Shown: positions 1-11,247, counted from the stretch's first letter. The stretch: DNA of 64,000 bases from Neoarius graeffei (GCF_027579695.1 NC_083575.1:33268382-33332381), one strand, 5' to 3'. Notes: a model not told the origin generated them from the letters alone. A program made the numbers and translations.

Positions 1-267
1 AATTAATCTTGTTTACTTTAGTTCAGGACTCCATAGCATAGGTGTTAGTAATCTCTTATTAGTCTGTTTCAGAAAGCCATTTATTAAGCTGTGATTAACT
101 ATTCTAGATTAAGGCCTACTCTTGGCCTAATTTCAACCCTGTCTGAGAAACCACCCCATTGTATCCAATAAACAAGTTCAATGACTTCTATTTCTTTGTG
201 GAATTAGCTCTAGTTAAATTACAAGGGATAAATTTATAATCTCATTTAGACACTGTTAAGTATATAG

Positions 268-573
268 TGTTGGCCTAGTGGTTAGAGTACCTGCCTCTCA
301 ACCAGGAGATCATGAGTTTTACTCGTGGTTGGGTCATACCAAAGACCATTGTAAAAATGGTACCTACTGCAATCTCGCAAGGCATTCTGCAAAATAGATG
401 TGAGTAGGGAGTCAAGCTCTTCCAGTTAACAGAAGACTAGCCCCCCACTGTAACCCTAGCTATGTAATAGGTGAGAGACTGAGGGCTATAGAAATGGAAG
501 GCCTGGTTAGTACTTGGACAGCAGACTGCCTGGGAATACCAGGCACTAGAGCAGGAAAGACTTTGACTTTTTG
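268..573 (+). mobile_element. tRNA-derived SINE, full length with 10-bp TSD
   Basis: The head reads GGCCTAGTGGTTAGAGTACC, a tRNA-like A box, followed by a degenerate B box, a central body and a tail ending in ACTTTGACTTTTTG. The 10-base sequence AAGTATATAG lies immediately before (258-267) and after (574-583) the element, a perfect target-site duplication made by LINE-type retrotransposition. It resembles the HE1/V-SINE type of fish SINEs, but I do not assign a family. This copy would depend on a partner LINE for movement and encodes no protein. Confidence 0.75.
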
Positions 574-650
574 AAGTATATAGCATGAAATAGCTGAAGA
601 GTGACTCATGTCAGTTTTAGCTTATCAACACCACTTTGTCCATTTGTTTT

Positions 651-748
651 ATTCAATTCAGCTTTATTTATATAGTGCTTTTAACAATGGACATTGTCAC
701 AAAGCAGTTTTAGAAAAATATATAATGAGGTAAAGCAATTAAACAATG
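651..748 (+). repeat. Interspersed fish repeat (TTTATATAGTGCTTTTAACA type)
   Basis: ATTCAATTCAGCTTTATTTATATAGTGC followed by AACAATGGACATTGTCACAAAG is a motif I recognise as a common interspersed fish repeat, probably the 3' end of a retroelement. It abuts the first recognisable mariner bases near 750. No TSD is visible, so the boundaries are approximate. Confidence 0.4.
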
Positions 749-967
749 ATGTGATTTAAAACAGGTGATGTCAACAGGTGAATATACTCTGATTTGGTAC
801 AAAACCAGTATCCAGAAAAGGCCTAGTCTCTGAGGACATATATGGGCCAATGATCTCTAGTTTGTCAATAAATTAATGAGAAAATAATTGAAATGTTTAA
901 AAACAAAGCTCTTCAAAGAAGAATAGGAAGGGATTTGGATCCTTGATAATATCATTAAATGATTCAA

Positions 968-1338
968 TATATTCATTAAATGACTCAATTCTTCTTCTTT
1001 TGGCTGCTCCCATTAGGGGTCACCACAATGGATCTGTTCCACATATTTGATTTGGCATAGGTTTTACACTGGATGCCCTTCCTGATGCGACCCTCCCCAA
1101 TCTATCTGGGCTTGGGACCAGCACTAAGTATGCACTGGCTTGTGCAACCCCAGTTGCTGGGTATTTTTTACCTAATCTGCATGTCTTTGAACTGTGGTAG
1201 CAGACCGGAGCACCGGAGGAAACCCACACAGACACAGGGAGAGCAGACACAGCCTGTGAGGTTCAAACCCTGAACCTTCTTGCTGTGAGGTGACAGTTTT
1301 AACCACTTTAATTTAATAATTTAACCCCATTAAAGTAT
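968..1338 (-). mobile_element. SINE inserted in mariner M1, 21-bp TSD
   Basis: On the minus strand the tRNA-like head (AAGTGGTTAAAACTGTCACC, then GGTTCAGGGTTTGAACC) lies near 1310-1260, and the 3' end is AGCCAAAAGAAGAAG near 995. A 21-bp direct repeat (947-967 and 1339-1359) flanks it. Removing the insert joins mariner sequence ATCATTAAATGATTCAAGGAATC without loss. The head is shared with the other SINEs here, but the 3' body is different. Confidence 0.7.
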
Positions 1339-1534
1339 TAATATCATTAAATGATTCAAGGAATCTGGAGGAATTTCTGTATGTAAAGGGCAAGGGCACA
1401 AGCCTAAGCTGAGCACTCATGATCACCAATCCCTCAGGCAGTACTGCATCAAGAACCGTCATTCATCTATAGCTGATATAACCACAGTGGATCAAGATTA
1501 CTTTGGCAAACTTTGTTGAGCATTACAATATGGA

Positions 1535-2297
1535 GTGACAATGATGATGCACTTCTACACAGCCATCGTTGAGTCCATCCTCACCTCCTCCATCACCATC
1601 TGGTATGCTGTTGTCTCTGCCAGGGACAAGGGTAGACTGCAGGGTATCATTTCCTTGGCAGAGAAGGTGATCGGCTGCAGCCTGCCTTCACCTGAGGACC
1701 TGTTTGCCTCCAGGACACTGAGGTGGGCAGGAAAGATTGCAGCTGATCCCTCTCACCTAATCTGCATAAACTCTTTGAGACATTCCCTTCTGGCAGGAGG
1801 CTGCAGTCCATCAAGACCAAAACATCACACCACAGAAATAGTTTCTTTCCTACCACTGCTGGCCTCATAAACATGACTAGTGACCCCCACTTACTCTGCC
1901 TCCCATCAGTACCATACCTCAGTCTCCTGGCCCACTCTGTCTCTCCCCCACCCCCACCTCAATAAACAAGATCAGTGATCCCTTTTACTCTGTCCCCCCC
2001 CCCCCCCCCCCCAAGTTGGCTACCTGATTTGCACATTTGTTTATTTTATCTTTTGCACAAGTTTATCTTTTGTTTATTTTACTTGATTTGCACAGTTGCA
2101 CAGTTGTTTATTTATTTTATCTTTTTGTCTTGTTTATTTAGTTCTTATTTCTTAATATCTTAGAATATACTGTTATGTAGCTCCTTTATTAGAATAGACT
2201 GTCTTTATTTAGTATTTATTTACCACTTTAACTCCAAGCCAAATTCCTTGTAGTTGCAACAATTACTTGGCAATAAAGTGTTTTCTGATTCTGATTC
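1535..2297 (+). pseudogene. 5'-truncated LINE (L2-like), reverse transcriptase C-terminus and 3' UTR
   Basis: Frame 1535-1870 encodes the last ~110 residues of an L2/Maui-type reverse transcriptase protein (FYTAIVESILTSSITIWY, then a region usually ending in a cysteine-poor tail). A 3' UTR follows with a run of 17 C (about 1996-2012), then AATAAAGTGTTTT and the terminal repeat (CTGATT)n. It sits inside mariner M1: the mariner reads ...GGAGT before it and ATCCACAGATGCC after it, which are adjacent in the related copy at 43.2 kb. No EN or catalytic RT is left, so this copy is dead. Confidence 0.75.
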
Positions 2298-2454
2298 TAT
2301 CCACAGATGCCAGTTAATACTTTACTGTTCAAAAAAGAAGCCTTGTATTAACTGTGCCCAGAAGTGCCATCAAATTCTCTGGGCTCAGAGGCATTTGGGA
2401 TGAACCATCGGACTGTGTTAGCATTGGAAGTACATCCTGACCCTCTTTTGGTGA

Positions 2455-2519
2455 ACTCCCCCACCCCTCAATTGTAAAGTGACTTTGGGTGTGAGAAAGG
2501 CGCTATATAAATTGAACTG

Positions 2520-2553
<34 letters not shown>
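2455..2553 (+). mobile_element. LINE 3' tail fragment with (TTA)n end
   Basis: GTAAAGTGACTTTGGGTGTG followed by GAAAGGCGCTATATAAATTG and (ATT)n is the conserved 3' terminus of an L2-type fish LINE. It is only about 100 bp long, an extreme 5' truncation, and interrupts the mariner M1 coding remnant. Confidence 0.7.
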
Positions 2554-2886
2554 CAAGCAAGAATGGGAAATAATTTCATGTTCAGAATTTCATCAATTAA
2601 TTTCCACAGTTTCCAAACATTTACTGAGTGTTGTTTAAAGAAATGGCGGTGTAACACAGTGGCAAACATGCCCCTGTCCCAACAGTTTTGGAATGTGCTG
2701 CAGGCATCAAATTCAGAATGAGTGTTCATTTATAAAAAACAATAAAGTTTATCAGTTTGAACATTAAATATATTGTCTTTGTATCATATTCAATTGAATA
2801 TAGGTCAAAAAGGATTTGCAAATCATTGCATTATGTTTTTTATTGATACTTTACACTACATCCCAAATTTTTTTTCATTCAGTGTT

Positions 2887-3375
2887 GTATATAGTCAAAA
2901 AGTGCAACTGTGTAAACAGGAACTTAGGAGCTTATGAGCAGCTTATGAGTATGCTCATCAGAGTCATTTCTGTATTCATTATCATTTAAATGTAATGTAA
3001 ATTCTATTATATCAAACTGAAGTTAATAACTATTCAGTGATTGAGACGAGTACAAATTGTTCTTAGCTATTGCAGTATAAGGCTATCCAAGGACGAACAT
3101 CCATGTCATCCTGTACAACTTGTCAAGGCAACATATTATGTAGAAGTGTTCACTGTCATGGCTATTGTAGCCTTCATTACATCACTGTTACCATTACTTG
3201 CAGTGACTAAGAAGCAAAAACTTGTGGCAGAATTCTTGAAACCATTAACTTGTGTGCTATTGACCTAGTAAGCTAAACCTTGAGCACATTCTCTGCGTTA
3301 CACTCATTTTTTAATTCTAAACCACACTCAGTCACTCACTCACTATCCGTTTTGAGTCAGTTGACACATCAGACA
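2887..3375. other. No recognised feature
   Basis: AT-rich sequence between mariner M1 and the foldback element. An open frame at 3041-3268 has no recognisable domain, and I do not consider it a gene. Confidence 0.5.
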
Positions 3376-3610
3376 CACTGTAAAAAAAGAATAGTTGAGA
3401 ATACTTGAAATTTCAAGGCAACAGTCTGCATTAAGAATTTTATGTTTTGCCAATGATGTGCCCATGATAATCCAAACTATGATAAAACTGTTATCTTTAT
3501 TAAGAATTCTTAATTAAGTCAATTTTCAATTCCTCATTCTGCCAACATAGATTTCTCTTTTTGCTGAACAGTGACATTCACAGTAGTACAAAAAGGCAAT
3601 TGAGGTTATC

Positions 3611-3785
3611 AGACTTTTTGGGGGGGCTTTTTTCACCTTTATTTGGATAGGACAGTGTAGAGACAGGAAATGAGCAGGAGAGAGGGACGGGGAGGGATCG
3701 GGAAATGACCTCGGGTCGGAATCAAACCCGGGTCCCCGGATTTATGGTATGGCGCCTTATCCACCTGAGCCACACCCACGACATA
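3611..3785 (-). mobile_element. SINE in left arm of foldback
   Basis: Reverse complement of a short tRNA-headed SINE: head GGTGTGGCTCAGGTGGATAA, degenerate B box in ACCCGGGTTTGATTCC, body CATTTCCTGTCTCTACACTG and tail CCCCCCCAAAAAG. It occupies the mirror position of the SINE in the right arm. A clear second TSD copy is not seen at its head. Confidence 0.7.
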
Positions 3786-3880
3786 GGTTTTAAAAACTTT
3801 ATTTCAATATTGAAGTTTTGTAATTGTGTAGAACAATGAAAAAAGGCATGTATAGTTTAATGATAAATTGTGATAACCTC

Positions 3881-4034
3881 GGGGGTGTCGTGGCTCAGGT
3901 GGATAAGGCGCCATACCATAAATCCAGGGACCCGAGGTCATTTCGCGATCCGTCTCTCTCTCTCCTGCTCATTTCCTGTCTCTCCGCTGTCCTATCCAAA
4001 TAGAGGTGAAAAAAGCCCCCCCCAAAAAAATTGG
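3881..4034 (+). mobile_element. SINE in right arm of foldback, 9-bp TSD
   Basis: Same SINE as in the left arm, opposite strand: GTGTCGTGGCTCAGGTGGAT to GCCCCCCCCAAAAAAATTGG. GATAACCTC lies on both sides (3872-3880 and 4035-4043), a 9-bp TSD. The SINE therefore inserted here by retrotransposition. The left-arm copy is best explained by later inverted duplication of the arm. Confidence 0.75.
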
Positions 4035-5060
4035 GATAACCTCAGTTGCCTTTTTGCACTACTGTGAATGCCACTGTTCAGCAAAAAGAGAAATCTATGT
4101 TGGCAGAATGAGGAATTGAAAATTGACTTAATTAAGAATTCTTAATAAAGATAACAGTTTTATCATAGTTTGGATTATCATGGGCACATCGTTGGCAAAA
4201 CATATTCTTAATGCAGACTGTTGCCTTGAAATTTCAAGTATTCTCAGCTATTTTTTTTTACAGTGCATGTGTATGACTAGCAGTCTTCAGCAGAGCTCTC
4301 CATTCAGCAAGGTCTTGAGTTGCCTCCTCTGTGATATTCCATAGCTTCAAGTCAGCACAGACAGATTCTTTCCAGCTTTTTTGAGGTCGGCCACGGTTGT
4401 TCACGCCTTCAACTTCCAAGGAGGTACATCTGTTGATCCAAGAATTACTGCAATAGACGTGTCTAAATCAACAGAGACAAGTGCATCTGAGGACAGTGTC
4501 AAGGCGATAGAGGTTCAGCATCCGCAGAAGAGAATGTGCTAATTCGTGTTCCTCTTTTGGCATTGCACATCCATAAAAGCATGGCTCTTTCATTATGCCC
4601 AAGCTGTTTTTGGTCATCTCTTTGGAGTGCCCAACATTCAGAACCGTATAACATGGTGCTACGCACACAACTGCTGTATAGTTGACCACAGGTATGAAGT
4701 GAGACAGCTTTGCAGGTTAACAATGGCAGCAGCTCTCTAAACTTTCCCCAAGCAGAACGAGTTCTGATAATCATTGCCAGTTCACAACCACCTCCTGGGC
4801 AGATACTATCACCAAGGTATATGAAGCTATCGACGACCTCTAGTTTGCTACCTCCCAACATTACCTCACTGGATGGTCTTGCATCAATCGGCCAAGCTCC
4901 TCCGAGACAATGCTGACACTTGTAATCCAGGTTTTCAACTAACCTCACCTGCACACCAGAACATCTTTTGTGTGCCCACATTTTGCAACCACTATAGAAA
5001 ATTGAATTCTGGCCAACCCCTTTCCTGCACACACCACAAGGGTATTTTCTAGAGATTCTC

Positions 5061-5117
5061 AGAAGGATAAAGCGGCTAGAGATAATGAGATGAGATGAGA
5101 TGAGATGAGATGAGATG
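5061..5117 (+). mobile_element. 57-bp SINE 3'-tail fragment inside LINE RT gene
   Basis: AGAAGGATAAAGCGGCTAGA followed by GATAATGAGATGAGATG is exactly the 3' end of the tRNA-headed SINE family found at 29.3 and 63.3 kb. It lies antisense within the LINE coding region just after the RT. At 57 bp it keeps the frame, adding 19 codons with a repeated SSHLI pattern. No clear TSD was found. Confidence 0.6.
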
Positions 5118-6859
5118 ACTTTGGTCTTCCCCATGTTGACTTTCAGGCTCTTTTCCTCAAGACCAACCTTCCAGCGGTTCAGTTTCTCAAGTAGTTCATC
5201 CAAGGATTCTGCAATGACCAGGTCATCAGCATAAAGCATCTCCCAAGGACAACCAACCCAAAACTCTCTTGACAAGGCCTCTAACACAATTATAAACAAT
5301 AGGGGGCTCAAAACAGATCCTTGATGGACCCCAACCTTCACCTGGAACTCTTCACTGAGTGAGTTGTTGACCTGCACCCGACTCTTTGCACCACTGTACA
5401 TGGCTTGTACCAGTTTGACAATCCATTCAGGCATCCCAACCACACACATTGCCCACCACAGCACTCTTTGGGGAACTCTATCAAATGCCTTTTCAAGATC
5501 TACAAATGCTAAGTACAAATGTTTTTGTTTGGCCAAATACTTTTCTTGTAGCTGTCTGAGGATGAAAATAGCATCAGTGGTACCTCGTCCTGGGCAAAAC
5601 CCAAACTGCATTTAATCAATGTTGACATAACCTCTGATGATTTTCTCCACCACTCTCTCAATGATCTTAAGTGCCTGTTCTGTAAGCTTCAGGCCTCTGT
5701 AGTTGCCTCGAATCAATGCATCACCTTTACTTTTAAACAGACTAAGGTTTATGCTTTCGTCCCAGTCTGTAGGGATCTTTTCCTCTCTCACAATAGCATT
5801 GGCCAAATCTGCAACAACTTGGCAACACACCTCGGGGGATGCACGCAACATTTCAGCAACAATGCCAGAAGGACCAGCTGCTTTGCCCATTTTCATTTTC
5901 TTCAGTGCATCAAAGACCATTTTATGAGTGACGTAACATGGTGGTCCAGTGACAGGATCTGCTGGGGGAAAGTTTTGAGACCAAGGAAATTCGATGTTAA
6001 GTAGCCATTCATAGTGTTGTTTCCAGGTCTTCTTTTTAGCATTCTCATCAAATGCCATGTTGCCATCATCATCAAGAATATATTTCTCACCTACTACATC
6101 TTGGTTCTCTCTGCGCATTTCTTTTGTCACATGGTAGATGCTGTCCATGCCTGAATCTATGCTAGCAAAGGTGATCTCTTTGGCATTCCTATTGGCAAAA
6201 TAAACTGCAGTTCTAGCCCGGTGTTTAGCTGCCAGGTAATCTTCTTTGCTACCCCCATTCTTCCAGGCTTTCCACAGCTTGTGTTTCTCTTTCACTGGGC
6301 TGCTGACATCCCCATTCCACCACCAGGTTTGTCTTCTCCATAACCCCTTCTTTGTCCAGCCACAGGTCTTATCAACAGCATACAAGAGGCTGTCTTTGAG
6401 TTCAGTCCATATACTTTCAACATCACCGCCTACTATGTTGTTAACACGCTGCTGCAAACAGGTCTTAAACTCATTGTGTATGTTGTCCTCTTTCAGCTTC
6501 CAGACATGCCTTTTAGGCACAAACTCTTTCTGCCAAGTCACTGAGTGTGATAGCTTGACATCACATACCACTAACTTGTGCTGGGTAACACATTCCTCAT
6601 TTGGAATCACTTTTGCATTGCGCACCAGTTTGAGGTTGCGTTGCTTGAGCAGGATGTAATCCACTTGACTATGATTGCCCCCAGACTCATACATCACCAG
6701 ATGATTATGTCTCTTCATGAAATGGCAGTTGGCTACAACTAGGTTGTTGGCAACAGTAAACTCAAGTAACCTTTCGCCCTCTGTGTTTCGAGTGCCATAA
6801 CCCTTTCCTCCATGAACACCATCATATCCAGTAGCCATCATTCCAATGTGTCCATTGAA

Positions 6860-7809
6860 CAGACCTTCCAGGATTTCGCGATGTTGCGATTTGCAACTTC
6901 AACACAAATTCAACCAATCCCCGCGAATTCAGGGTGGTGTTGCAATTATATCCAATCACTGCAACTTTCCCACAAATTTGACCAATCGTTGGCGTCGTCT
7001 TGAGGTGACATCGACAAACTACCTTCCGCCTTACTTCCATGTATACGTTCAAGAGAAGCAGCATGCGCGAGTCAGTGTTTATATAGGCTTAAATTCTGTT
7101 ACTGAAAGTGTGTTATGTTTACAGTGAAGGACTGTGTGCACTTTACATTATTTTTTAACTTAATACAAGAAATTAATGGATGCCAACATTTTTGCCAAAA
7201 TGGTATTTTATTTTCCATTGTTTAGGCAGCTTCAGCATCATACTGTGAGATTCTGTTCAAATTGTTTTTTTTCTTCTATGAAGCCTGAGCCATTTATTTT
7301 ATTAGTTTATAATTATTGTTTAATTTAGTCTTCAGGAGAGACTGCCTGCACACAGTACTAGTATTAATAGTTTTTTTTTTCTTACATGAAAGCTGAGGCA
7401 TTTATATTATATTTTAAGGTAACCTCATGTTGTACTGTGAGGTTCTATGCACTTTAACTTTTGAACCAACAGGTGCATTTGGATAAGTAAAGCCTATTTT
7501 TTGCATTTTTGTAGTCCTAGTAATATTTTATATTGGTAAAGATGTTTATAGGACCATTTCTCAGTGTCTTTGTTTTTTTAATCAATAGTTTTTCAGTAAT
7601 AACTTAATATTTAACATATCACTCAATTTTAATCACAAAAAGAGAAAATCGCAACAATTTCTCGCAACTTTCACTTCCTCCCGCAATCGCAACAAAAACC
7701 TAAAAAACACCGCAACTTTCATCGCAATTTTTTGGAAAAACCCCCGCAACATCAGACATTTTAGCCCACAACAATCACAAAAAAGGCCCTCGAAATCCTG
7801 GGGGGACTG
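6860..7809. mobile_element. 950-bp non-autonomous hAT-like element, 6-bp TSD ATTGAA
   Basis: Terminal inverted repeats are CAGACCTTCCAGGATTTCG on the left and CAGTCCCCCCAGGATTTCG (reverse complement of the right end), 16 of 19 identical. ATTGAA flanks both ends (6854-6859, 7810-7815). Removing the element and one TSD restores the LINE endonuclease motif GDFNGHIG. Subterminal regions are dense in GTTGCGA/TCGCAAC words, typical of transposase-binding clusters. No transposase is encoded. The CAG start suggests hAT, and the 6-bp TSD would fit the hAT6 subgroup; this is an inference. Confidence 0.75.
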
Positions 7810-8882
7810 ATTGAAGTCACCACATTGGAAGAGGATCTCCGAAGCACCTATCTTGGCTACAGTTGCTAGTAGATCTTGGTAGAAAGAGTCTTTCTCATCA
7901 TCGCTGAGGCCAGCTTGTGGAGTATAGGCTGATAGCACGGTCACAATACATTTTCCAACCATGAGTTTGATGAGCATGATTCAATTGGACACATGCTTCA
8001 CATCATAGACATTTTCCACCCACTTTTCAGCAAGCAGAATCCCAACACCTCCAATGCCCTTCTCATTACCAACCCAAAATAACTTATACCTTGAATCTTT
8101 CCCTGTGATCATTCTGGTGGATGCTCCTCTCCACCGGACTTCCTGAATGTCACAGATGTCAATGTTCTGCCTGGACAACACTTCCGCTACTTCACCTGAT
8201 CTTCCTCTCATTGTTCCGACTTTCCATGTGCTAACTCTAAAATTCTGATGTGGTTGCTGACTATTGATCTGACTGGGCCCACATCTAACACCAGTCCTAC
8301 CAGGAGTGACACCTTCAACTATATGGTTTCCAGTCCCTCTCTTACGAACTTTACTGATAGCCACCATAAGAGAAAAATTGAAGCAATATTTTATGGTTGG
8401 ATGCCCTTCCTACCACCAACCCCCAACCTGGAGGACCAGGAGATCACACTTAGTCTGGCCTCTACCCTTTGACCTGTATGGCATGGGTGGCCCTACCAGG
8501 AGTTTAACACTCCAGCTGACATAGCTCTAGGGGTCACTGAAGCACACAAACTACCCCACCATGATAAGGTAGTGATCTCTTTGGAGTAGAATCTCTTTGG
8601 GGTAGTGTTTTACACTTTTTTGTAAAACATTAAACACAGTTCTCTATATTAGAAACATTATTCAAAACTTAAATCCCTGTGTTTCTTTTGAAAGACATTA
8701 AAATACCACACCCCTTTACAAATTACCAAAACTCCAGTCCTCACAGATCAAAACACCTATGGCTAAGTTATTCACAAGTAATCAGTGCTTGAGCATTATA
8801 AATAGGTCACAGTTTAGTAGTCTTGGTTGGGACAACAAAGGAGGCCAATATTGGAGAGAGAGGATGAGGATGAGGGCAAGTA

Positions 8883-10482
8883 CAGTGCCTTGCAAAAGTA
8901 TTCATCCCCCTTGGTGTTTGTCCTGTTTTGTTGCATTACAAGCTGGAATTAAAATGGATTTTTGGGGTGTTAGCACCATTCGATTTACACAACATACCTA
9001 CCACTTTAAAGGTGCACTTTTTTATTGTGGCACAAACAATAATTAAGATGAAAAAACAGAAATCTGGAGTGTGCATAAGTATCCCCCCCCCAAAAAAAAG
9101 TCAATACTTTATAGAGCCACCTTTTGCTACAATTACAGCTGCAAGTCACTTGGGGTATGTCTCTATTAGCTTAGCACATCTAGCCACTGGGATTTTTCCC
9201 CTTTTTTCAAGGCAAAACTGCCCCAACTCTTTCAAGTTAGATGGATTGCAATCTTCAAGTTATGCCACAGATTCTCAATTGGATTGAGGTCTGGGCTTTG
9301 GCTAGGCTATTCCAAGACATTTAAATGTTTCCCTTTAAACCACTCCAGTGTAGCTTTAGCAATATGTTTAGGGTCATTGTTCTGCTAGACCGTGAACCTT
9401 CATCCCAGTCTGAAACCTCTGGCTGAGTCAAACAGGTTTTCCTCCAAAATTGCCCTGCATTTAGTGCCATCCATCTTTCCTTCAGTCCTGGCCAGCTTTC
9501 CTGTCCCTGCAGATGAAACACATCCCCACAGCATGATGCTACCACCACCATGCTTCATTGTAGGGATGGTGTTCTCAGGGCGTTAGGTTTGCGTCACACA
9601 TGGCATTTCCCATGATGGCCAAAAAGTTCAATTTTTCTCTCATTTGACCAGGGAATATTCTTTGATGTGTTTGGGGAGTCTGCCACATGCTGTTGGGCAA
9701 ACTCCAAACATGATTTTTTTAAGCAGTGACTTTTTTTCTGGCCACTTTTCCACAAAGCCCCACTCTGTGGAGTGTATGGCTTAAAGTGATCCTTTGGACA
9801 GATACTCCCATCTCCACTGTGGATCTTTGCAGATTCCTCAGCGTTATTGTTGGTGTCTTTGTTGCATCTCTGATTAATGCCCTCCTTGCCTAGTCTGTGA
9901 GTTTTGGTGGGTGGCCTTCTCTTGTCAGGTTTGTAGTGGTGCCATATTCTTTCCATTTTGCTATAATGGATTTAATGGTGCTCCCTGGGATATTCAAAGT
10001 TTGTGATATTGTGTTATGACCCAACCCTAATCTATACTTCTCCAGAACTTTGTCTCTGACCTGTTTGGAGTGCTTCTTGGTTTTCATGTTGCTTGCTTAG
10101 TAGTGTAGCAGAGTCAGGGTCCTTCCAGAACAGGTTGATTTATACAGACATCATGTGACAGATCATGTGACACTTTGATTGCACACAGGTGGATCTTAAT
10201 AACTAATTATGTGACTTATGAAGTGAATTGTTTGGACCAGCTCTTATTTAGGGGTTTCATATGAAAGGGGGTGAATACTTATGCACACTCCAGATTTCTG
10301 TTTTTTCATCTTAATTATTGTTTGTGTCACAATAAAAAAAAATGATGTGCACCTTTAAAGTGGTAGGCATGTTGTGTAAATCAAATGGTGCTAACCCCTT
10401 CAAAAATCCATTTTAATTCCAGCTTGTAATGCAACAAAACAGGACAAACACCAAGAGGGATGAGTACTTTTGCAAGGCACTG
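8883..10482 (-). mobile_element. Tc1-like transposon, 1.6 kb, TA-flanked
   Basis: TIRs start CAGTGCCTTGCAAAAGTATT and end in its reverse complement, with TA on both sides (8881-8882 and 10483-10484). It lies in the 5' region of transposon copy A. The length is normal for a complete fish Tc1 element. The transposase is on the minus strand and decayed. Confidence 0.85.
9321..10087 (-). pseudogene. Tc1 transposase pseudogene
   Basis: Starts MKTKKHSKQVRDKVLEKY at 10087 with a paired-type helix-turn-helix (ISQTLNIPGSTIKSII), then KWKEYGTTTNL. Later blocks include KIELFGHHGK (first catalytic region) and an MLxCxS-type core in other frames. Several frameshifts and stops split it into pieces at 9890-10087, 9594-9956 and 9321-9551. 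No full DD34E triad survives in one frame, so it is inactive. Confidence 0.8.
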
Positions 10483-10509
10483 TAAGAGCAACTATTATGG
10501 ATGAAATCT

Positions 10510-10575
10510 GGGTCACTTTAGTTTAGTTTAGTTTAGTTTAGTTTAGTTTAGTTTAGTTTAGTTTAGTTTAGTTTA
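10510..10575 (-). repeat. (TTTAG)n pentanucleotide tail of LINE
   Basis: About thirteen GTTTA units in a row form the 3' tail of the minus-strand LINE (CTAAA on its own strand). Confidence 0.9.
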
Positions 10576-11247
10576 ATGAATTAGTCACAAAATCATACAA
10601 CACAATACTAATGAACTAAAATAGCAATCATTTAACACTTGCCTGTAATAAATTGATAAAGAGAAGGGTGTGACAGGAGAAAGGAACAAAACTCTTGTCC
10701 TAATTGCAACCTCACCCCTACTTAATAAAGAATAAGATAGACAATCTAAACCTACAGAAAAACTTTAGGAATATATTACACAAATAAAAGCAATAATGAC
10801 AATGAATGCAAAAAAATCATTTGTGGAGGCAGATTATCTTGCTGAGAAAGTGTAAGCTGGCACCAACATGCAATGGGTTACACATTCTCAGAATTTTACT
10901 TAAAATTGAAGGATTATATGATATATATCTGAATAAATTCTAGATTCTAACCTGGAGAACTGTACGTTTCTCACTTCGATACATAAGTGTTAATTAGAGT
11001 GATCTTAAATTAAGTAGGTGAATTAATTGTTTTAATACTAGATGGTAACAAGTTCCATAATTCAGCAGTTCTGATAAAATATGAATTTCTATAGTAATCC
11101 TGTTTATGTAGATACATAAAGTTGTAATTGTTGAGATCATAATTATGCATTCTATATCATGGCTCAAACATATCTAAATAATTCTTGACTTCAGTAGAAA
11201 TGAGGCCCTTTCTGGACTTGAAATAAAGTAATAAATCAGATATTTCC

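Larger units (their letters stand above)
750..2886 (+). pseudogene. Tc1/mariner transposon remnant M1 split by three retroelements
   Basis: Translated fragments match a DD34E mariner/Tc1 transposase: an N-terminal helix-turn-helix part (750-967 and 1339-1534), a middle part containing KKKPCINCAQKCH (2298-2454), and the C-terminal end plus 3' untranslated region (2554-2886) ending in TGTTGTA. The same family occurs at 42.9-48.0 kb, which allows alignment. The copy is interrupted by a SINE (968-1338), a LINE 3' fragment (1535-2297) and a LINE tail (2455-2553). The segment carrying the catalytic DDE core has been lost, and there are many stops. The left end is not well defined. Confidence 0.7.
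3376..4265. mobile_element. 890-bp foldback element with long inverted arms
   Basis: The element begins CACTGTAAAAAAAG and ends TTTTTTTACAGTG. The left arm (3376-3785) and right arm (3872-4265) are near-perfect reverse complements, including matching SINE insertions in each arm, around an ~86-bp AT-rich spacer. Non-SINE arm landmarks include AATTCTTAATTAAGTCAATT on both sides. It encodes nothing and is probably a non-autonomous DNA transposon or MITE that underwent inverted duplication. Its right end abuts the 3' end of the next LINE. I see no clear TSD. Confidence 0.75.
4270..8367 (-). pseudogene. LINE endonuclease-reverse transcriptase pseudogene
   Basis: Domains on the minus strand: APE endonuclease start (8367-7981, IDICDIQEVRWRG), continuing 7980-7816 to CGDFN, interrupted, then resuming at 6853 with GHIGMMATGYDG. 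The RT follows with [40 protein letters not shown] and an intact YADD (MLYADDLV). Next comes a zinc-like segment CGVCRKGVG...CKMWAHKRCSG and a C-terminal domain with RGRPQKSW near 4390. Breaks: in-frame TGA at 7981-7983 (probably from CGA), in-frame TAA at 5612-5614 at a position that is normally Glu, and a frameshift near 4550. Otherwise the frame is remarkably open, so decay is moderate. Confidence 0.8.
4266..8585 (-). mobile_element. RTE-like (APE-type) LINE, nearly full length
   Basis: A minus-strand non-LTR retrotransposon running from a 5' end near 8,570 (reading CACTACCTTATCATGGTGGG) to a 3' end that abuts the foldback. One long coding region joins an APE endonuclease to a reverse transcriptase, followed by a cysteine/histidine-rich segment and a C-terminal domain. 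It carries a 950-bp DNA transposon in the endonuclease region and a 57-bp SINE tail after the RT. The RTE/RTE-X group is my best reading from the CRKGVG... and NMGKTKV motifs; a tree would be needed to fix the clade. Confidence 0.75.

Noticed and set aside
7633..7977. Separate small protein
   Set aside because: It is the LINE endonuclease frame running into the inserted hAT-like element; only the first part is meaningful.
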